From Paenalcaligenes hermetiae (GTDB taxonomy: Bacteria; Pseudomonadota; Gammaproteobacteria; Burkholderiales; Burkholderiaceae_B), in the NCBI RefSeq assembly GCF_039543645.1, contig NZ_BAABKD010000011.1, positions 62,001-126,000 on the forward strand: a stretch of 64,000 nucleotides of DNA, read 5' to 3'. Under the pieces are notes generated by a model. The model had not been told where the DNA came from and searched no databases. It saw nothing but the letters and a program-made list of their open reading frames with translations. The translations under genes and the position numbers were made by a program. Shown here in pieces: positions 1-7,766 of the stretch; position 1 is the stretch's first letter, and every line of letters starts with the position of its first letter.

Positions 1-386
1 GAATGGGAGTAGCGCGAGATGAAGCGTTTGCTAGGCTGTATGCGCGTATGCCCTGCGAAGGAAACAGCCTACTGCGATCGGCGCTGGCAGTGGCAGGACA
101 AAGCGGTGGGGGGTTAGCTGACTTGCTTGAATCCATGGCGCATACGATTAATCAACGGCTGTATATAGAGGGCAGGATTCGAGCGCTTACAGCCCAAGGG
201 CGAATTCAGGCTTGGGTGATGGTGGCATTGCCTTTCCTGGTAGGAGCCGCTTTATATGTGTTAGACAGTGCTTTGATCGCGCCTTTGTGGCAAGAAGCTT
301 CGGGGCGCTGGGTGCTATTAACCATTATTGTGTTAGAAGCACTTGGGTTGTGGTTAATTTATCGTATCGTAAATATCCGTTTATAG
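1..386 (+). CDS. tadB: TadB-like type II secretion F-domain protein (C-terminal part)
   Basis: The gene enters from outside the window, so only its last ~127 residues are visible. They contain the end of a T2SSF (GspF-type) domain, with a helix reading GQSGGGLADLLESMAHTI near residue 32, followed by two membrane helices (about residues 70-90 and 103-122). This order, with tadC ten bases further on, is typical of the TadB inner-membrane platform of Flp/Tad pilus systems, which works with the ATPase TadA. The TadB versus TadC assignment rests on gene order. The in-frame ATG at position 3 is not taken as the real start. Confidence 0.75.
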   Translation, partial: MGVARDEAFARLYARMPCEGNSLLRSALAVAGQSGGGLADLLESMAHTINQRLYIEGRIRALTAQGRIQAWVMVALPFLVGAALYVLDSALIAPLWQEASGRWVLLTIIVLEALGLWLIYRIVNIRL

Positions 387-395
387 AGGGGCAGG

Positions 396-1214
396 ATGTG
401 GTTGGGAATTAGTTTGGCTTGTGCTTTTATAAGCTGTGGGGTGTTGTTGTGGGGGCTATTTAGACCTTTGTGGGCTAGACCTAGGCAGGATGCGGTTTTG
501 CCAAAAACTTGGTGGTCGCCGTGGTGGCAAGCTTGGGTTGAGATTTGTCGTCCTTTTTTTAGTTGGCGCTATCGGTTGCGTTTGCAGCGGCTTCTTCGTT
601 TAGATGAAATACAAATAGAGGTGTTTTTTGCTAGACAGTGTGCTGGAGCCATGCTGGGGGCGTTAGTGGGGGTGCTAGTTGGGGGGATTTGGATGGGGGT
701 TATAGGTCTAGGGTTAGGTTTTTACCTGCCTATATTAGGATGGCAGCGACGTTTGCGTTTACAACAACAGCAAATGCAGTATGACTTTCCTTTTATGCTG
801 GACTTATTAACTTTGAGTTTAGAGGCTGGTATGGGGGCGTGGATGGCATTACAACTCTGCGTACAGCATTTGCCTGACCAGGCTTTACGCGCTCATCTAC
901 AAAAGGTGTTAGATGAGTTGCGCACAGGGGTACCAAGGGATGAGGTTTTAACACGGCTAGCTAATCAAGTGGATTTAGATGAAATGCAGGCTTTTGTTGC
1001 GGCCTGGCAGCAGTCGTTAGATATGGGGGTTAGTTTAGGGCCGTTATTGCGACAGCAAGCACAGCAACGGCGCCAAGAGCGTTTTCTGCGAGCTGAAAAA
1101 AAAGCCATGGAAGCCCCGGTGAAAATGCTTTTTCCTTTAGTCACTTGTATTTTTCCATGTACGTTTTTAGTCATTGGTTATCCTTTGGTATTTCAATTAT
1201 GGCAAGCTTTTTAG
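396..1214 (+). CDS. tadC: TadC-like type II secretion F-domain protein
   Basis: A 272-residue inner-membrane protein with the usual TadC plan: an N-terminal membrane helix (residues ~3-22), a central hairpin (~82-112), a T2SSF domain starting at about residue 128 with the phrase FMLDLLTLSLEAGMGAWMAL, and a C-terminal membrane helix (~243-268). It should form the inner-membrane core of the Flp/Tad pilus machine together with TadB. The start ATG has a purine-rich GAGGGGCAGG just upstream and lies 9 bases after the tadB stop, so the two are cotranscribed. Its last 16 bases overlap the next gene. Confidence 0.8.
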   Translation: MWLGISLACAFISCGVLLWGLFRPLWARPRQDAVLPKTWWSPWWQAWVEICRPFFSWRYRLRLQRLLRLDEIQIEVFFARQCAGAMLGALVGVLVGGIWMGVIGLGLGFYLPILGWQRRLRLQQQQMQYDFPFMLDLLTLSLEAGMGAWMALQLCVQHLPDQALRAHLQKVLDELRTGVPRDEVLTRLANQVDLDEMQAFVAAWQQSLDMGVSLGPLLRQQAQQRRQERFLRAEKKAMEAPVKMLFPLVTCIFPCTFLVIGYPLVFQLWQAF

Positions 1215-1594
1215 CATCTGATCCGTTATGGATACAGACAGGGGTGCGTCTTTATCAAGCTCAAGGTATGTGGGCACGTTTGTATGGTTGGCATGTGTTT
1301 ACTTATCCACAGCACGCTTTGTATTTTGCTCATTGTCGTGCTGTCCAAGGGATTGGGCTAAAACAGCCCTTATGGGTCGTATTTGTGGATAGGGAGGGCC
1401 GACCACTGCGGACCTGGCAGCGTTTACAGTTCGTATGTAGTTGCTGGGATAAACGGGTGCATGGTGTAATAGAAACGGCAATTTCTAATACAAAAAAGCG
1501 CCATCAATTGTGGATGGCGCTAGCACAACATGGAATAGCTCAGACTATACCTTGGCGGGTAAATTGTTTTGGCCAAAGACGCTGCGATAAATAG
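1199..1594 (+). CDS. DUF192-like protein at the end of the Tad locus
   Basis: From the ATG at 1199, which overlaps the tadC stop by 16 bases, the frame codes for about 131 residues. The middle resembles DUF192: a region around residues 45-65 carrying LWVVFVDREGRPLRTW matches the family pattern in which a 'plDvvFlD..G.v' strand follows an R.rGL motif, although here the latter is degenerate. Small DUF192 proteins occur in some Tad clusters; their role is unknown. Oddly, the last ~32 codons run straight through the intrinsic terminator of the convergent gene and into its 3' end. The natural stop may have been lost, or the C-terminus is a non-homologous tail. Family assignment is tentative. Confidence 0.45.
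   Translation: MASFLASDPLWIQTGVRLYQAQGMWARLYGWHVFTYPQHALYFAHCRAVQGIGLKQPLWVVFVDREGRPLRTWQRLQFVCSCWDKRVHGVIETAISNTKKRHQLWMALAQHGIAQTIPWRVNCFGQRRCDK
1491..1521 (-). terminator. intrinsic terminator of the thrB-BPSS1780 unit
   Basis: Perfect 9-bp stem (AGCGCCATC at 1497-1505 with GATGGCGCT at 1513-1521) and a 7-base loop. Read on the minus strand it is followed by six T residues. It lies 24 bases after the stop of the minus-strand gene ending at 1545. Confidence 0.85.
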
Positions 1595-2315
1595 GATAAA
1601 AGCTACTGTATAGAAGGGCCATCACAATGAGATTAACAGGGGTGATCAGAAAATGGGCTAGGCTTGCGTCGGTGATATGTAGCAAAAGCGATGCGAGCCA
1701 TTGCATTGCCATATAAATCAAAAACCAGCAAAAACCAAATATCAGCAAAGCCCCTTTATTACGCCAACATGCCACCATGGAATAAAACAGGGCTTTTTTC
1801 AACGGAATATGATGCCAACCCATAAGCGCCGGGGCATGCCAGAATAAAATTGAGATACCTGCATAGAGGATCCCAAAGAGCATAAAGGGTGCTTTAACGA
1901 CTTGCATTAGCGCGTCAGGGTCGATGCTGTCTTGTTCTAACACGGGCAGAATATTGTTAGTAAAAGGTAGCACTGCAATAAACCCAGCTAGCGTACAGCA
2001 AATTAAATAAGCAATACCCAAGCGTATCATTGCTTGTTTAACCGGCGTGGTGCGTAGAGGCTCTAGCCATAGACCTAAAGGGGTGGGTTGGTTGCGCTCA
2101 ATACGTACACAGGCGTTAAGGGCAACAAAACCCAATGTTGGGGTCAGTGCAATTAATGTCAGTTGGCCTAAGATAGGGATTAAATAGCTTAGGTTAATCA
2201 GTAAGCTAGTCATTAAACTCCAGAAAAGCATGGTCATAGGTTGGCGCTTAAACAACGCCCAACCTTGTAATAACCACGCCCAACCGTAACTAGCGGGAAG
2301 ACGTGCAGCCTGCAT
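1545..2315 (-). CDS. BPSS1780-family membrane protein
   Basis: A 256-residue polytopic membrane protein with about six hydrophobic helices. The N-terminus (MQAARLPASYGWAWLLQGW, then LFKRQPM) matches the opening of the BPSS1780 family described in Burkholderia and Bordetella, where an RLPA..GW....G..LF.R.P pattern precedes the first helix. Its molecular function is unknown. It starts 3 bases after the thrB stop, so it should be translated from the thrB message, and a good intrinsic terminator follows. The family is often found next to this homoserine kinase in Burkholderiales, which supports the call but not a function in threonine synthesis. Confidence 0.75.
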   Translation of the reverse strand: MQAARLPASYGWAWLLQGWALFKRQPMTMLFWSLMTSLLINLSYLIPILGQLTLIALTPTLGFVALNACVRIERNQPTPLGLWLEPLRTTPVKQAMIRLGIAYLICCTLAGFIAVLPFTNNILPVLEQDSIDPDALMQVVKAPFMLFGILYAGISILFWHAPALMGWHHIPLKKALFYSMVACWRNKGALLIFGFCWFLIYMAMQWLASLLLHITDASLAHFLITPVNLIVMALLYSSFYPIYRSVFGQNNLPAKV

Positions 2316-2318
2316 GAA

Positions 2319-3296
2319 TTATCCTATGAGTTCATCCAAAGAGATTTGTGGTTGACGACGTGCTTGAAGTACACGCTCGAAATGGGTGGGGTCATGGGGT
2401 TTTAAAGTCTGCGCAGGGCGAGGCAGATAAAAATCATATAAACGTGACACCCAAAAACGCAGGGCTGCGGCTTGTAAAACCAGTGGCCATGCTTGCTTTT
2501 CTGCCTCGGTAAAGGGGCGGATTGCGTGATAAGCGCCTAACCAAGCTCGAAGCGGTTCGAGTAAAAAGGTACCAGTGTCGCGCTCGATACACCAATCATT
2601 GACGCTGACAGCAATATCAAAAATCCAGGTATCACAGCCCGCAAAATAAAAGTCAATAAAACCACCCATTACGGGTTGTTCAGCTGTACCGGCAAAGAGT
2701 ACGTTATCTCTGAATAGATCACAGTGTGCCGGACCAGAGGGGAGCTGAGCATACAGCTCGCTGGCAAAAAAAGCTTGTTGTTCTGTTAGTACTGTGGTGA
2801 TGAGCTGGTGTTGCTCGGCGTTTAAAAAAGGCAAGATAGCAGGAATAGTTTGTTCCCACCAAGGTAGACTACGTAGATTGGGTTGTGTCAGGGGATAGTC
2901 TTGAGCTGCTAAGTGGGTTTGAGCCAGTGTTTGTGCTGCTAGGGCACAATGTTTTAGGTTCGGTTCGGGCACATAGCTGCCATCTAAACGTGTTACGATC
3001 GCGCAGGGTTTATCATGCATACGCGTCAAACGCTGTCCGTTTTTTAGCGTTTGAGGAGAGGGCACAGGAATACCTTTTTCTGCCAGGTGGTGCATGAGCT
3101 CAATATAGAAGGGCAGCTGTTCAAAGGTCAGTACCTCGAACAAGGTCAATACATATTCCCCGGTGGTGGTGGTAAGAAAATAGTTGGTGTTTTCAATACC
3201 GGCGCTGATACCTCGTAAAGAAACCAGTTCACCCAGATTATAATGTTGCAATAGCGCGCGCGCATCGGCGTCGGTAACAGGAGTAAAAACAGCCAT
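2319..3296 (-). CDS. thrB: homoserine kinase, aminoglycoside-phosphotransferase type
   Basis: Phosphorylates L-homoserine with ATP on the way to threonine (cytosolic). The 325-residue protein belongs to the APH-fold ThrB used by pseudomonads and Burkholderiales, not the GHMP kinase of E. coli. Visible marks are the N-terminal glycine-rich stretch with GIENTNYF (residues 33-40), the Brenner-type catalytic loop HCDLFRDN (191-198) and a metal-binding IDFYFAGCDTW segment about 20 residues later. Length is normal for the family. It is the first gene of a two-gene minus-strand unit and diverges from dusA across a 130-base gap. Confidence 0.92.
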   Translation of the reverse strand: MAVFTPVTDADARALLQHYNLGELVSLRGISAGIENTNYFLTTTTGEYVLTLFEVLTFEQLPFYIELMHHLAEKGIPVPSPQTLKNGQRLTRMHDKPCAIVTRLDGSYVPEPNLKHCALAAQTLAQTHLAAQDYPLTQPNLRSLPWWEQTIPAILPFLNAEQHQLITTVLTEQQAFFASELYAQLPSGPAHCDLFRDNVLFAGTAEQPVMGGFIDFYFAGCDTWIFDIAVSVNDWCIERDTGTFLLEPLRAWLGAYHAIRPFTEAEKQAWPLVLQAAALRFWVSRLYDFYLPRPAQTLKPHDPTHFERVLQARRQPQISLDELIG

Positions 3297-3333
3297 GTTG
3301 TTAAAATGATCAATAAAATAAGAGCATTGAGTA

Positions 3334-3353
3334 CGACAGCATGGATTCTGTCG
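3334..3353. repeat. inverted repeat between thrB and dusA
   Basis: CGACAG and CTGTCG separated by 8 bases in the divergent thrB/dusA intergenic region. No T-run follows on either strand, so it is not a terminator. It could be an operator; the function is unknown. Confidence 0.3.
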
Positions 3354-3425
3354 CCGTGATGAATAAAAGTCCAGTATAAAGCCTATTTAGGCCGGTGGCT
3401 TTTTGATTGATTAAATAGGTTAGTT

Positions 3426-4454
3426 GTGAGTCTACATGCAAACATGGCTTTGAGCCAAATAGATCCGTTACCTGCACCAAGCCCGTGGGCGCTTTGTGTG
3501 GCCCCAATGATTGATGTTACCGACCGCTATTGTCGGTATTTTCACCGGCTTTTAGCACCACATGCGCGTCTTTATACCGAAATGATTACTACTGGTGCGT
3601 TAGAGTATGGTGATGTGGCGCGGCATTTGCGTTTTGATCCTTCTGAGCACCCCGTGGCTTTGCAGTTGGGCGGGAGCGATCGGCAGGCCTTAGTAAAAAG
3701 CGCGAAGCTGGGCGAGCAGTGGGGGTATGATGAAATCAATTTAAACTGTGGCTGTCCTTCGGACCGGGTGCTCAAAGGCTCGTTTGGGGCAATATTAATG
3801 AGTCAACCGCTTTTGGTCGCCGATTGTCTTAAAGCGATGCAAGATGCGGTTTCGATACCTGTTACAGTAAAACATCGCTTAGGCTTGGATTACGAAGACT
3901 CATACAGCTTTGTGCGTGATTTTGTAGGTATCCAGTACGAGGTGGGGGTACGGGTTTTTATTGTGCATGCGCGTAATGCTGTGCTTAAGGGCTTATCGCC
4001 TAAAGAAAATCGTGATATTCCGCCGTTGCGTTATGATTATGCGGCGCAGCTAAAAACGGATTTTCCAGAGGCTACCTTTGTTTTAAATGGGGGCATCAGT
4101 ACCGTGGCACAATGCCAAACGCATCTTCAAACTTTTGATGGTGTGATGATTGGCCGTGCGGCTTGGCATACTCCTGCTGTGCTTGGACAAATGCACGATG
4201 TGATATGGCCTCAAGTCACTCGTCTAGACGAAGAGGCCGTCTTAGCGCGGATGTATCAGTATTTAGCACAAGAACTCCAAGCTGGTACACGCCCACGTCA
4301 GATTACTAAAGCCATGCTGGGTTGGGCGCATGGCAAACCGGGCGCACGCCAGTGGCGGCGTCATTTGTCTGACCCAGCGCAAATGGCCCGAGCCGATGCC
4401 AAGGTGTTGCTCGAGGCCTGGGATTTATTACGGTCGACTACTGGGGCTGACTAG
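3426..4454 (+). CDS. dusA: tRNA-dihydrouridine(20/20a) synthase DusA
   Basis: Reduces uridines 20/20a in the D-loop of tRNA using FMN and NADPH. The sequence shows the opening VAPMIDVTDRYCRYF (residues 25-39), the catalytic cysteine in NLNCGCPSDRV (C110), KHRLGLDYEDSY and a C-terminal helical domain with MLGWAHGKPGARQWRRHLS typical of the DusA branch. The GTG at 3426 is preferred because AGG lies 6 bases ahead of it; an in-frame ATG at 3444 has no clear ribosome site. The last 17 bases overlap the convergent nitronate monooxygenase gene, and no terminator is visible between them. Confidence 0.93.
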   Translation: MSLHANMALSQIDPLPAPSPWALCVAPMIDVTDRYCRYFHRLLAPHARLYTEMITTGALEYGDVARHLRFDPSEHPVALQLGGSDRQALVKSAKLGEQWGYDEINLNCGCPSDRVLKGSFGAILMSQPLLVADCLKAMQDAVSIPVTVKHRLGLDYEDSYSFVRDFVGIQYEVGVRVFIVHARNAVLKGLSPKENRDIPPLRYDYAAQLKTDFPEATFVLNGGISTVAQCQTHLQTFDGVMIGRAAWHTPAVLGQMHDVIWPQVTRLDEEAVLARMYQYLAQELQAGTRPRQITKAMLGWAHGKPGARQWRRHLSDPAQMARADAKVLLEAWDLLRSTTGAD

Positions 4455-5490
4455 CTTCTACACAGAGCAGTTGGACGAGGTCAGCGGCAGCGATAGCTCG
4501 ACTTAAGGGAGCACCCTGACCCGCCCAGTAAGCGGCAAAATCGGTATTGTTGTGTTGCAGGGCGGCAGTGTGCAGTGCTTTGCCGGCGCTATAAGCAATA
4601 GGGTAATCAGGCACAAAATCTGCAAAGGTGGCAATTTCAGTATGCATACGGTTTTTTAGACCACGAGCAGGGCGCCCTGAAATAACCGAGGTAACGTCTG
4701 TGTTTAGGCTGTGCGCACTGAGTAGCTGTGCGCGATAATGGGAGTCAGCCGCTGACTCGGGGCAGCTGATAAAAGCAGTGCCCAGTTGTACGGCGTGAGC
4801 ACCGAGCTTTAAAACGGCGGCAATTTGTTGTCCCGTCATCAAGCCCCCAGCAGCGATAATAGGTAGCTCGATATGGCGCGTTAATAAGCTTATTAATGGT
4901 AATAGGCCCAGTTGTAAATCCTCGTTGGGGTCAAAGACGCCGCGATGCCCACCCGCTTCGAAGCCCTGCGCAATGATGCCGTCTACCCCACTATGGGCTA
5001 AGACTAAGGCCTCAGAGAGTTGAGTGGCACAGCCCCACACCACGATGCCAGCGCGTTGGAGCTGTTGGATGACATGGGGTTCAGGGATCCCAAAATGAAA
5101 GCTCACAATAGCAGGACGTTCCTCGCATAACATGGCGATGAGCTCGGGGTTGTGTTGAGCAGTCACATAAGGGATAGAGAGGCTTGAGGGGGGAGCTACC
5201 CCGAACTCGGCGAAATAGGGCTCAAGAATTTCTAACCATTTTTGCTCTGCGGCTGGAAAGGGCGCTACGGGTTGATGACAGAAAAAATTGACATTAAAAG
5301 GGCGAGGAGTGAGCGCTTTAAGGGCGTGAATCTGTTGGCGCGCCTGCGCGATAGAGAGATGGCCTAAGCCCAGTGAGCCTATACCGCCAGCATTACAGAC
5401 GGCTGCTGCTAAGGCAGGAGTGCTGACTCCGGCCATTGGCGCTTGAATTAAAGGGATTGGTAATTCAAAAAAATCACACCATGTTGCCAC
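4438..5490 (-). CDS. nitronate monooxygenase (2-nitropropane dioxygenase family)
   Basis: A 350-residue FMN-dependent TIM-barrel enzyme expected to oxidise propionate-3-nitronate and related alkyl nitronates. It carries PLIQAPMAGVSTPALAAAV at the N-terminus, the catalytic-histidine motif GFEAGGHRG (176-184) and the phosphate-binding PIIAAGGLMTG segment of the class I family. The start is GTG with AAGGAG 7 bases upstream. That ribosome site lies directly behind the terminator of the upstream CBS gene, so transcription must come either from read-through or from a promoter inside the 50-base gap. The 3' end overlaps dusA by 17 bases. Confidence 0.88.
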   Translation of the reverse strand: MATWCDFFELPIPLIQAPMAGVSTPALAAAVCNAGGIGSLGLGHLSIAQARQQIHALKALTPRPFNVNFFCHQPVAPFPAAEQKWLEILEPYFAEFGVAPPSSLSIPYVTAQHNPELIAMLCEERPAIVSFHFGIPEPHVIQQLQRAGIVVWGCATQLSEALVLAHSGVDGIIAQGFEAGGHRGVFDPNEDLQLGLLPLISLLTRHIELPIIAAGGLMTGQQIAAVLKLGAHAVQLGTAFISCPESAADSHYRAQLLSAHSLNTDVTSVISGRPARGLKNRMHTEIATFADFVPDYPIAYSAGKALHTAALQHNNTDFAAYWAGQGAPLSRAIAAADLVQLLCVEASQPQ

Positions 5491-5509
5491 GTTTCGCTCC
5501 TTATGCAGT

Positions 5510-5534
5510 AAAAAGCCCCAAAGTAACTTGGGGC
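5510..5534 (-). terminator. terminator after the CBS-domain gene, just ahead of the nitronate monooxygenase gene
   Basis: Perfect 7-bp stem (GCCCCAA at 5515-5521 with TTGGGGC at 5528-5534), 6-base loop, five T residues on the minus strand. It ends the yihY-CBS unit only 19 bases before the GTG of the next minus-strand gene. Confidence 0.75.
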
Positions 5535-5540
5535 GTTGAG

Positions 5541-5993
5541 TTATTCAGCAAGCGTGTCGGTTGGCCAGTCTCGGATGTAGGCTTTAAGCATATTGTTTTC
5601 AAACTGCTGTGCCTCGACTAAGGCTTTGGCTAAGTCATAAAAAGAAATCACCCCTAGCAAAACAGGACCATCCATGACGGGGAGATAGCGAGCATGTTTG
5701 GCTAACATAAGGCGCTGGACCTCTTCAGCGCTGGTGTTTGGGGTGACGCTGATGGGGGCATCATCCATAATGCTGCGGATGGTGAACTCATGGCCGGCAA
5801 CGCCTTGTTGATGTAGATGGCGAATAATTTCACGAAAGGTCAGCATGCCGACAAGCTCACCGTGCTCCATAATGACAAGAGAGCCGACGTCTTGGGCGCT
5901 CATGGTTTCAATAGCCTTAGTGAGTGGGGTGTCAGGCGTAGCGGTATAAAGAATATCCCCTTTTACACGTAAAATTTCACTGACTTTGAGCAT
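5541..5993 (-). CDS. CBS-domain pair protein
   Basis: A 150-residue cytosolic protein built of two CBS motifs (about residues 10-65 and 70-130), recognised from TPLTKAIETMSAQDVGSLVI and the second half VTPNTSAEEVQRLMLAKHAR followed by LPVMDGPVLLGVISFYDLAK. Stand-alone CBS pairs bind adenine nucleotides and act as energy or ligand sensors, but the partner is unknown here. The start ATG has AAGGAG upstream and overlaps the yihY stop by 17 bases, so it is translationally coupled to the membrane protein. Confidence 0.85.
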   Translation of the reverse strand: MLKVSEILRVKGDILYTATPDTPLTKAIETMSAQDVGSLVIMEHGELVGMLTFREIIRHLHQQGVAGHEFTIRSIMDDAPISVTPNTSAEEVQRLMLAKHARYLPVMDGPVLLGVISFYDLAKALVEAQQFENNMLKAYIRDWPTDTLAE

Positions 5994-7311
5994 AGTTAAC
6001 TCCTTGGTGTTGTGTGGGCAACAGCATGTTTTTTTGTATTTGTTGACTCAATTGATGAAATAAGTCGGGTTGTTCAAATAACGTTGAAAGAGTGATTGAC
6101 GGGTTAGCTAAGGTAGCGTCAATCAGCTTCACCATACATGTGGATGCAGGTGTATCGGCTTGATGACGATCAAGGAGAAAGGCATCCACTAAAGGCGCCA
6201 AGGGGGTGATGGCTGGATCACAGGCTAAAACCCATTTCTCATCTTCGTTTTCCATGGTGTTTACTACAAAGCCCATTTTTTTTAGGGATTTTAGCAAAGA
6301 GGATAGACTTGCTGGGTCACGCTTTAAGTAGTTGCTGATCTCATCGACATTCATGCCGTTAGGCAAAGGCGTGCGCTGTTGCCAAAGCAGCTGCAAAAGA
6401 GAAAGCGCATTGACAAAGCTTGCACCAGCATGTTTTGTGCTTACCCAGTTTCGTCGGCGTAAGTTTGGCATAATGGCAACGAGGCTAGCCCCAAGTAGGA
6501 CCACCATCCACGATAAGTACATCCACATTAAAAAAATAGGTAATGTAGCAAAAGCACCATAAATCAAAGTATACGTGGGAAATTGAGTTAAATAAAAGGC
6601 AAAACCTTGTTTTAGTACTTCTAGTGCAAAGGTGGTGGCGATACCACCGATGATAGCGTCACGCCACAGGACTTTACGGTTAGGCACATACACAAAAAGC
6701 GCACTAAAGGCGAGTGCAGTTAAGGCAAGAGGAATAGCGGAGAGGGCAAATGAGGCCAACACAGATAAATTGCCAATATAACCAAGGGACTCTCTAGCCA
6801 AAACGGTACTTGCCCAGATGCTTGCTCCGGCCACAATAGGCCCTAAGGAAATGATTGCCCAATACACAAGAATCCGTTGCGCCAAAGGGCGTTGTTCAGA
6901 AACGAGCCAGATCGCATTGAAGGTTTCATCAATGGTCGATATCAGCATAATGGATGTGACAATTAAAAATAAACTCCCGACTGCGGTTAAACTGGACGCT
7001 TTGGCCGCAAATTGATTCAGGTAGTCCATGACATTTTCTGATACGGCCTCGGGCATCAGGTTCGAAGTTAAAAAACCTTGTAATGCTTCGCGAAAATCAT
7101 CAAACAAAGGAAAAGCCGTAAATAGCGCCAAAATAACGGCCAGTAACGGCACGATAGCTAAAATCGTGGTAAAGGTAAGGCTGGATGCTACCTGAGTAAG
7201 ATTACGTTGCAGTAAGCGCTTTAAAATAAAAGCAGCACTGTCTTTAGCATTGTCCCACCACGATGTTTGTGTTGGTGCTGTGGTATCGACGCGGGGCGCT
7301 GGTGTAGGCAT
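5977..7311 (-). CDS. yihY: YihY/BrkB-family inner-membrane protein
   Basis: A 444-residue membrane protein of the YihY (formerly 'ribonuclease BN', virulence factor BrkB) family, with about six helices in residues 30-290. Family phrases seen are the N-terminal LTQVASSLTFTTILAIVPLLA, WDNAKDS before it, and YGAFATLPIFLMWMYLSW near residue 260. A soluble tail of ~150 residues follows and contains a helix-turn-helix-like segment (NGMNVDEISNYLKRDPASLS). The old RNase BN assignment belongs to another gene; a flippase-like or transport role has been proposed for the family but is not proven. It heads a minus-strand unit with the CBS gene. Confidence 0.85.
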   Translation of the reverse strand: MPTPAPRVDTTAPTQTSWWDNAKDSAAFILKRLLQRNLTQVASSLTFTTILAIVPLLAVILALFTAFPLFDDFREALQGFLTSNLMPEAVSENVMDYLNQFAAKASSLTAVGSLFLIVTSIMLISTIDETFNAIWLVSEQRPLAQRILVYWAIISLGPIVAGASIWASTVLARESLGYIGNLSVLASFALSAIPLALTALAFSALFVYVPNRKVLWRDAIIGGIATTFALEVLKQGFAFYLTQFPTYTLIYGAFATLPIFLMWMYLSWMVVLLGASLVAIMPNLRRRNWVSTKHAGASFVNALSLLQLLWQQRTPLPNGMNVDEISNYLKRDPASLSSLLKSLKKMGFVVNTMENEDEKWVLACDPAITPLAPLVDAFLLDRHQADTPASTCMVKLIDATLANPSITLSTLFEQPDLFHQLSQQIQKNMLLPTQHQGVNYAQSQ

Positions 7312-7373
7312 ATGTCTAAACTCCAGACAAAAATGGATGCGATTAAACCGTTAAGTTAAATCATCATAACAAT

Positions 7374-7766
7374 ATGAAACCTCAATTAAACCCTATTTTG
7401 TATCGAGTTGCTGCCGTTGCTCTCGTTGGCTTAATCATTCTTTGCCTTGTTTGGGAGCTTTTTGTGGCGCCAGTGCGCCCGGGTGGATCTTACTTAGTAT
7501 TAAAAGTGATTCCTTTATTGTTTCCTTTGCGTGGGGTGTTAAAAGGAAATATTTACACCTTGCAGTGGTCCTCTATGCTGGTGTTGCTTTATTTTATGGA
7601 GGGAGTGACGCGAGTATGGTCGGATCCAAACCCTATGTCTGTCATGATGGCAGGCATAGAAATTATTTTGTCTTTTATCTTTTACCTTTGTGCGTTGTTT
7701 TATTTATGGCCTGCAAAAAAAGCGGCAAAACAGCGTAAAAAAGTCACTCATCAACGGGATGCATAA
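7374..7766 (+). CDS. DUF2069 membrane protein
   Basis: A 130-residue protein with four hydrophobic helices (about 9-30, 38-52, 61-80, 88-112) and a basic tail (KKAAKQRKKVTHQR). The phrase KVIPLLFPLRGVLKGNIYTLQWSS, of which the core PLRGVLKGN is diagnostic, identifies DUF2069, a family of proteobacterial inner-membrane proteins without known function. Its stop overlaps the selO start in a TAATG, so the two are coupled. Confidence 0.82.
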   Translation: MKPQLNPILYRVAAVALVGLIILCLVWELFVAPVRPGGSYLVLKVIPLLFPLRGVLKGNIYTLQWSSMLVLLYFMEGVTRVWSDPNPMSVMMAGIEIILSFIFYLCALFYLWPAKKAAKQRKKVTHQRDA

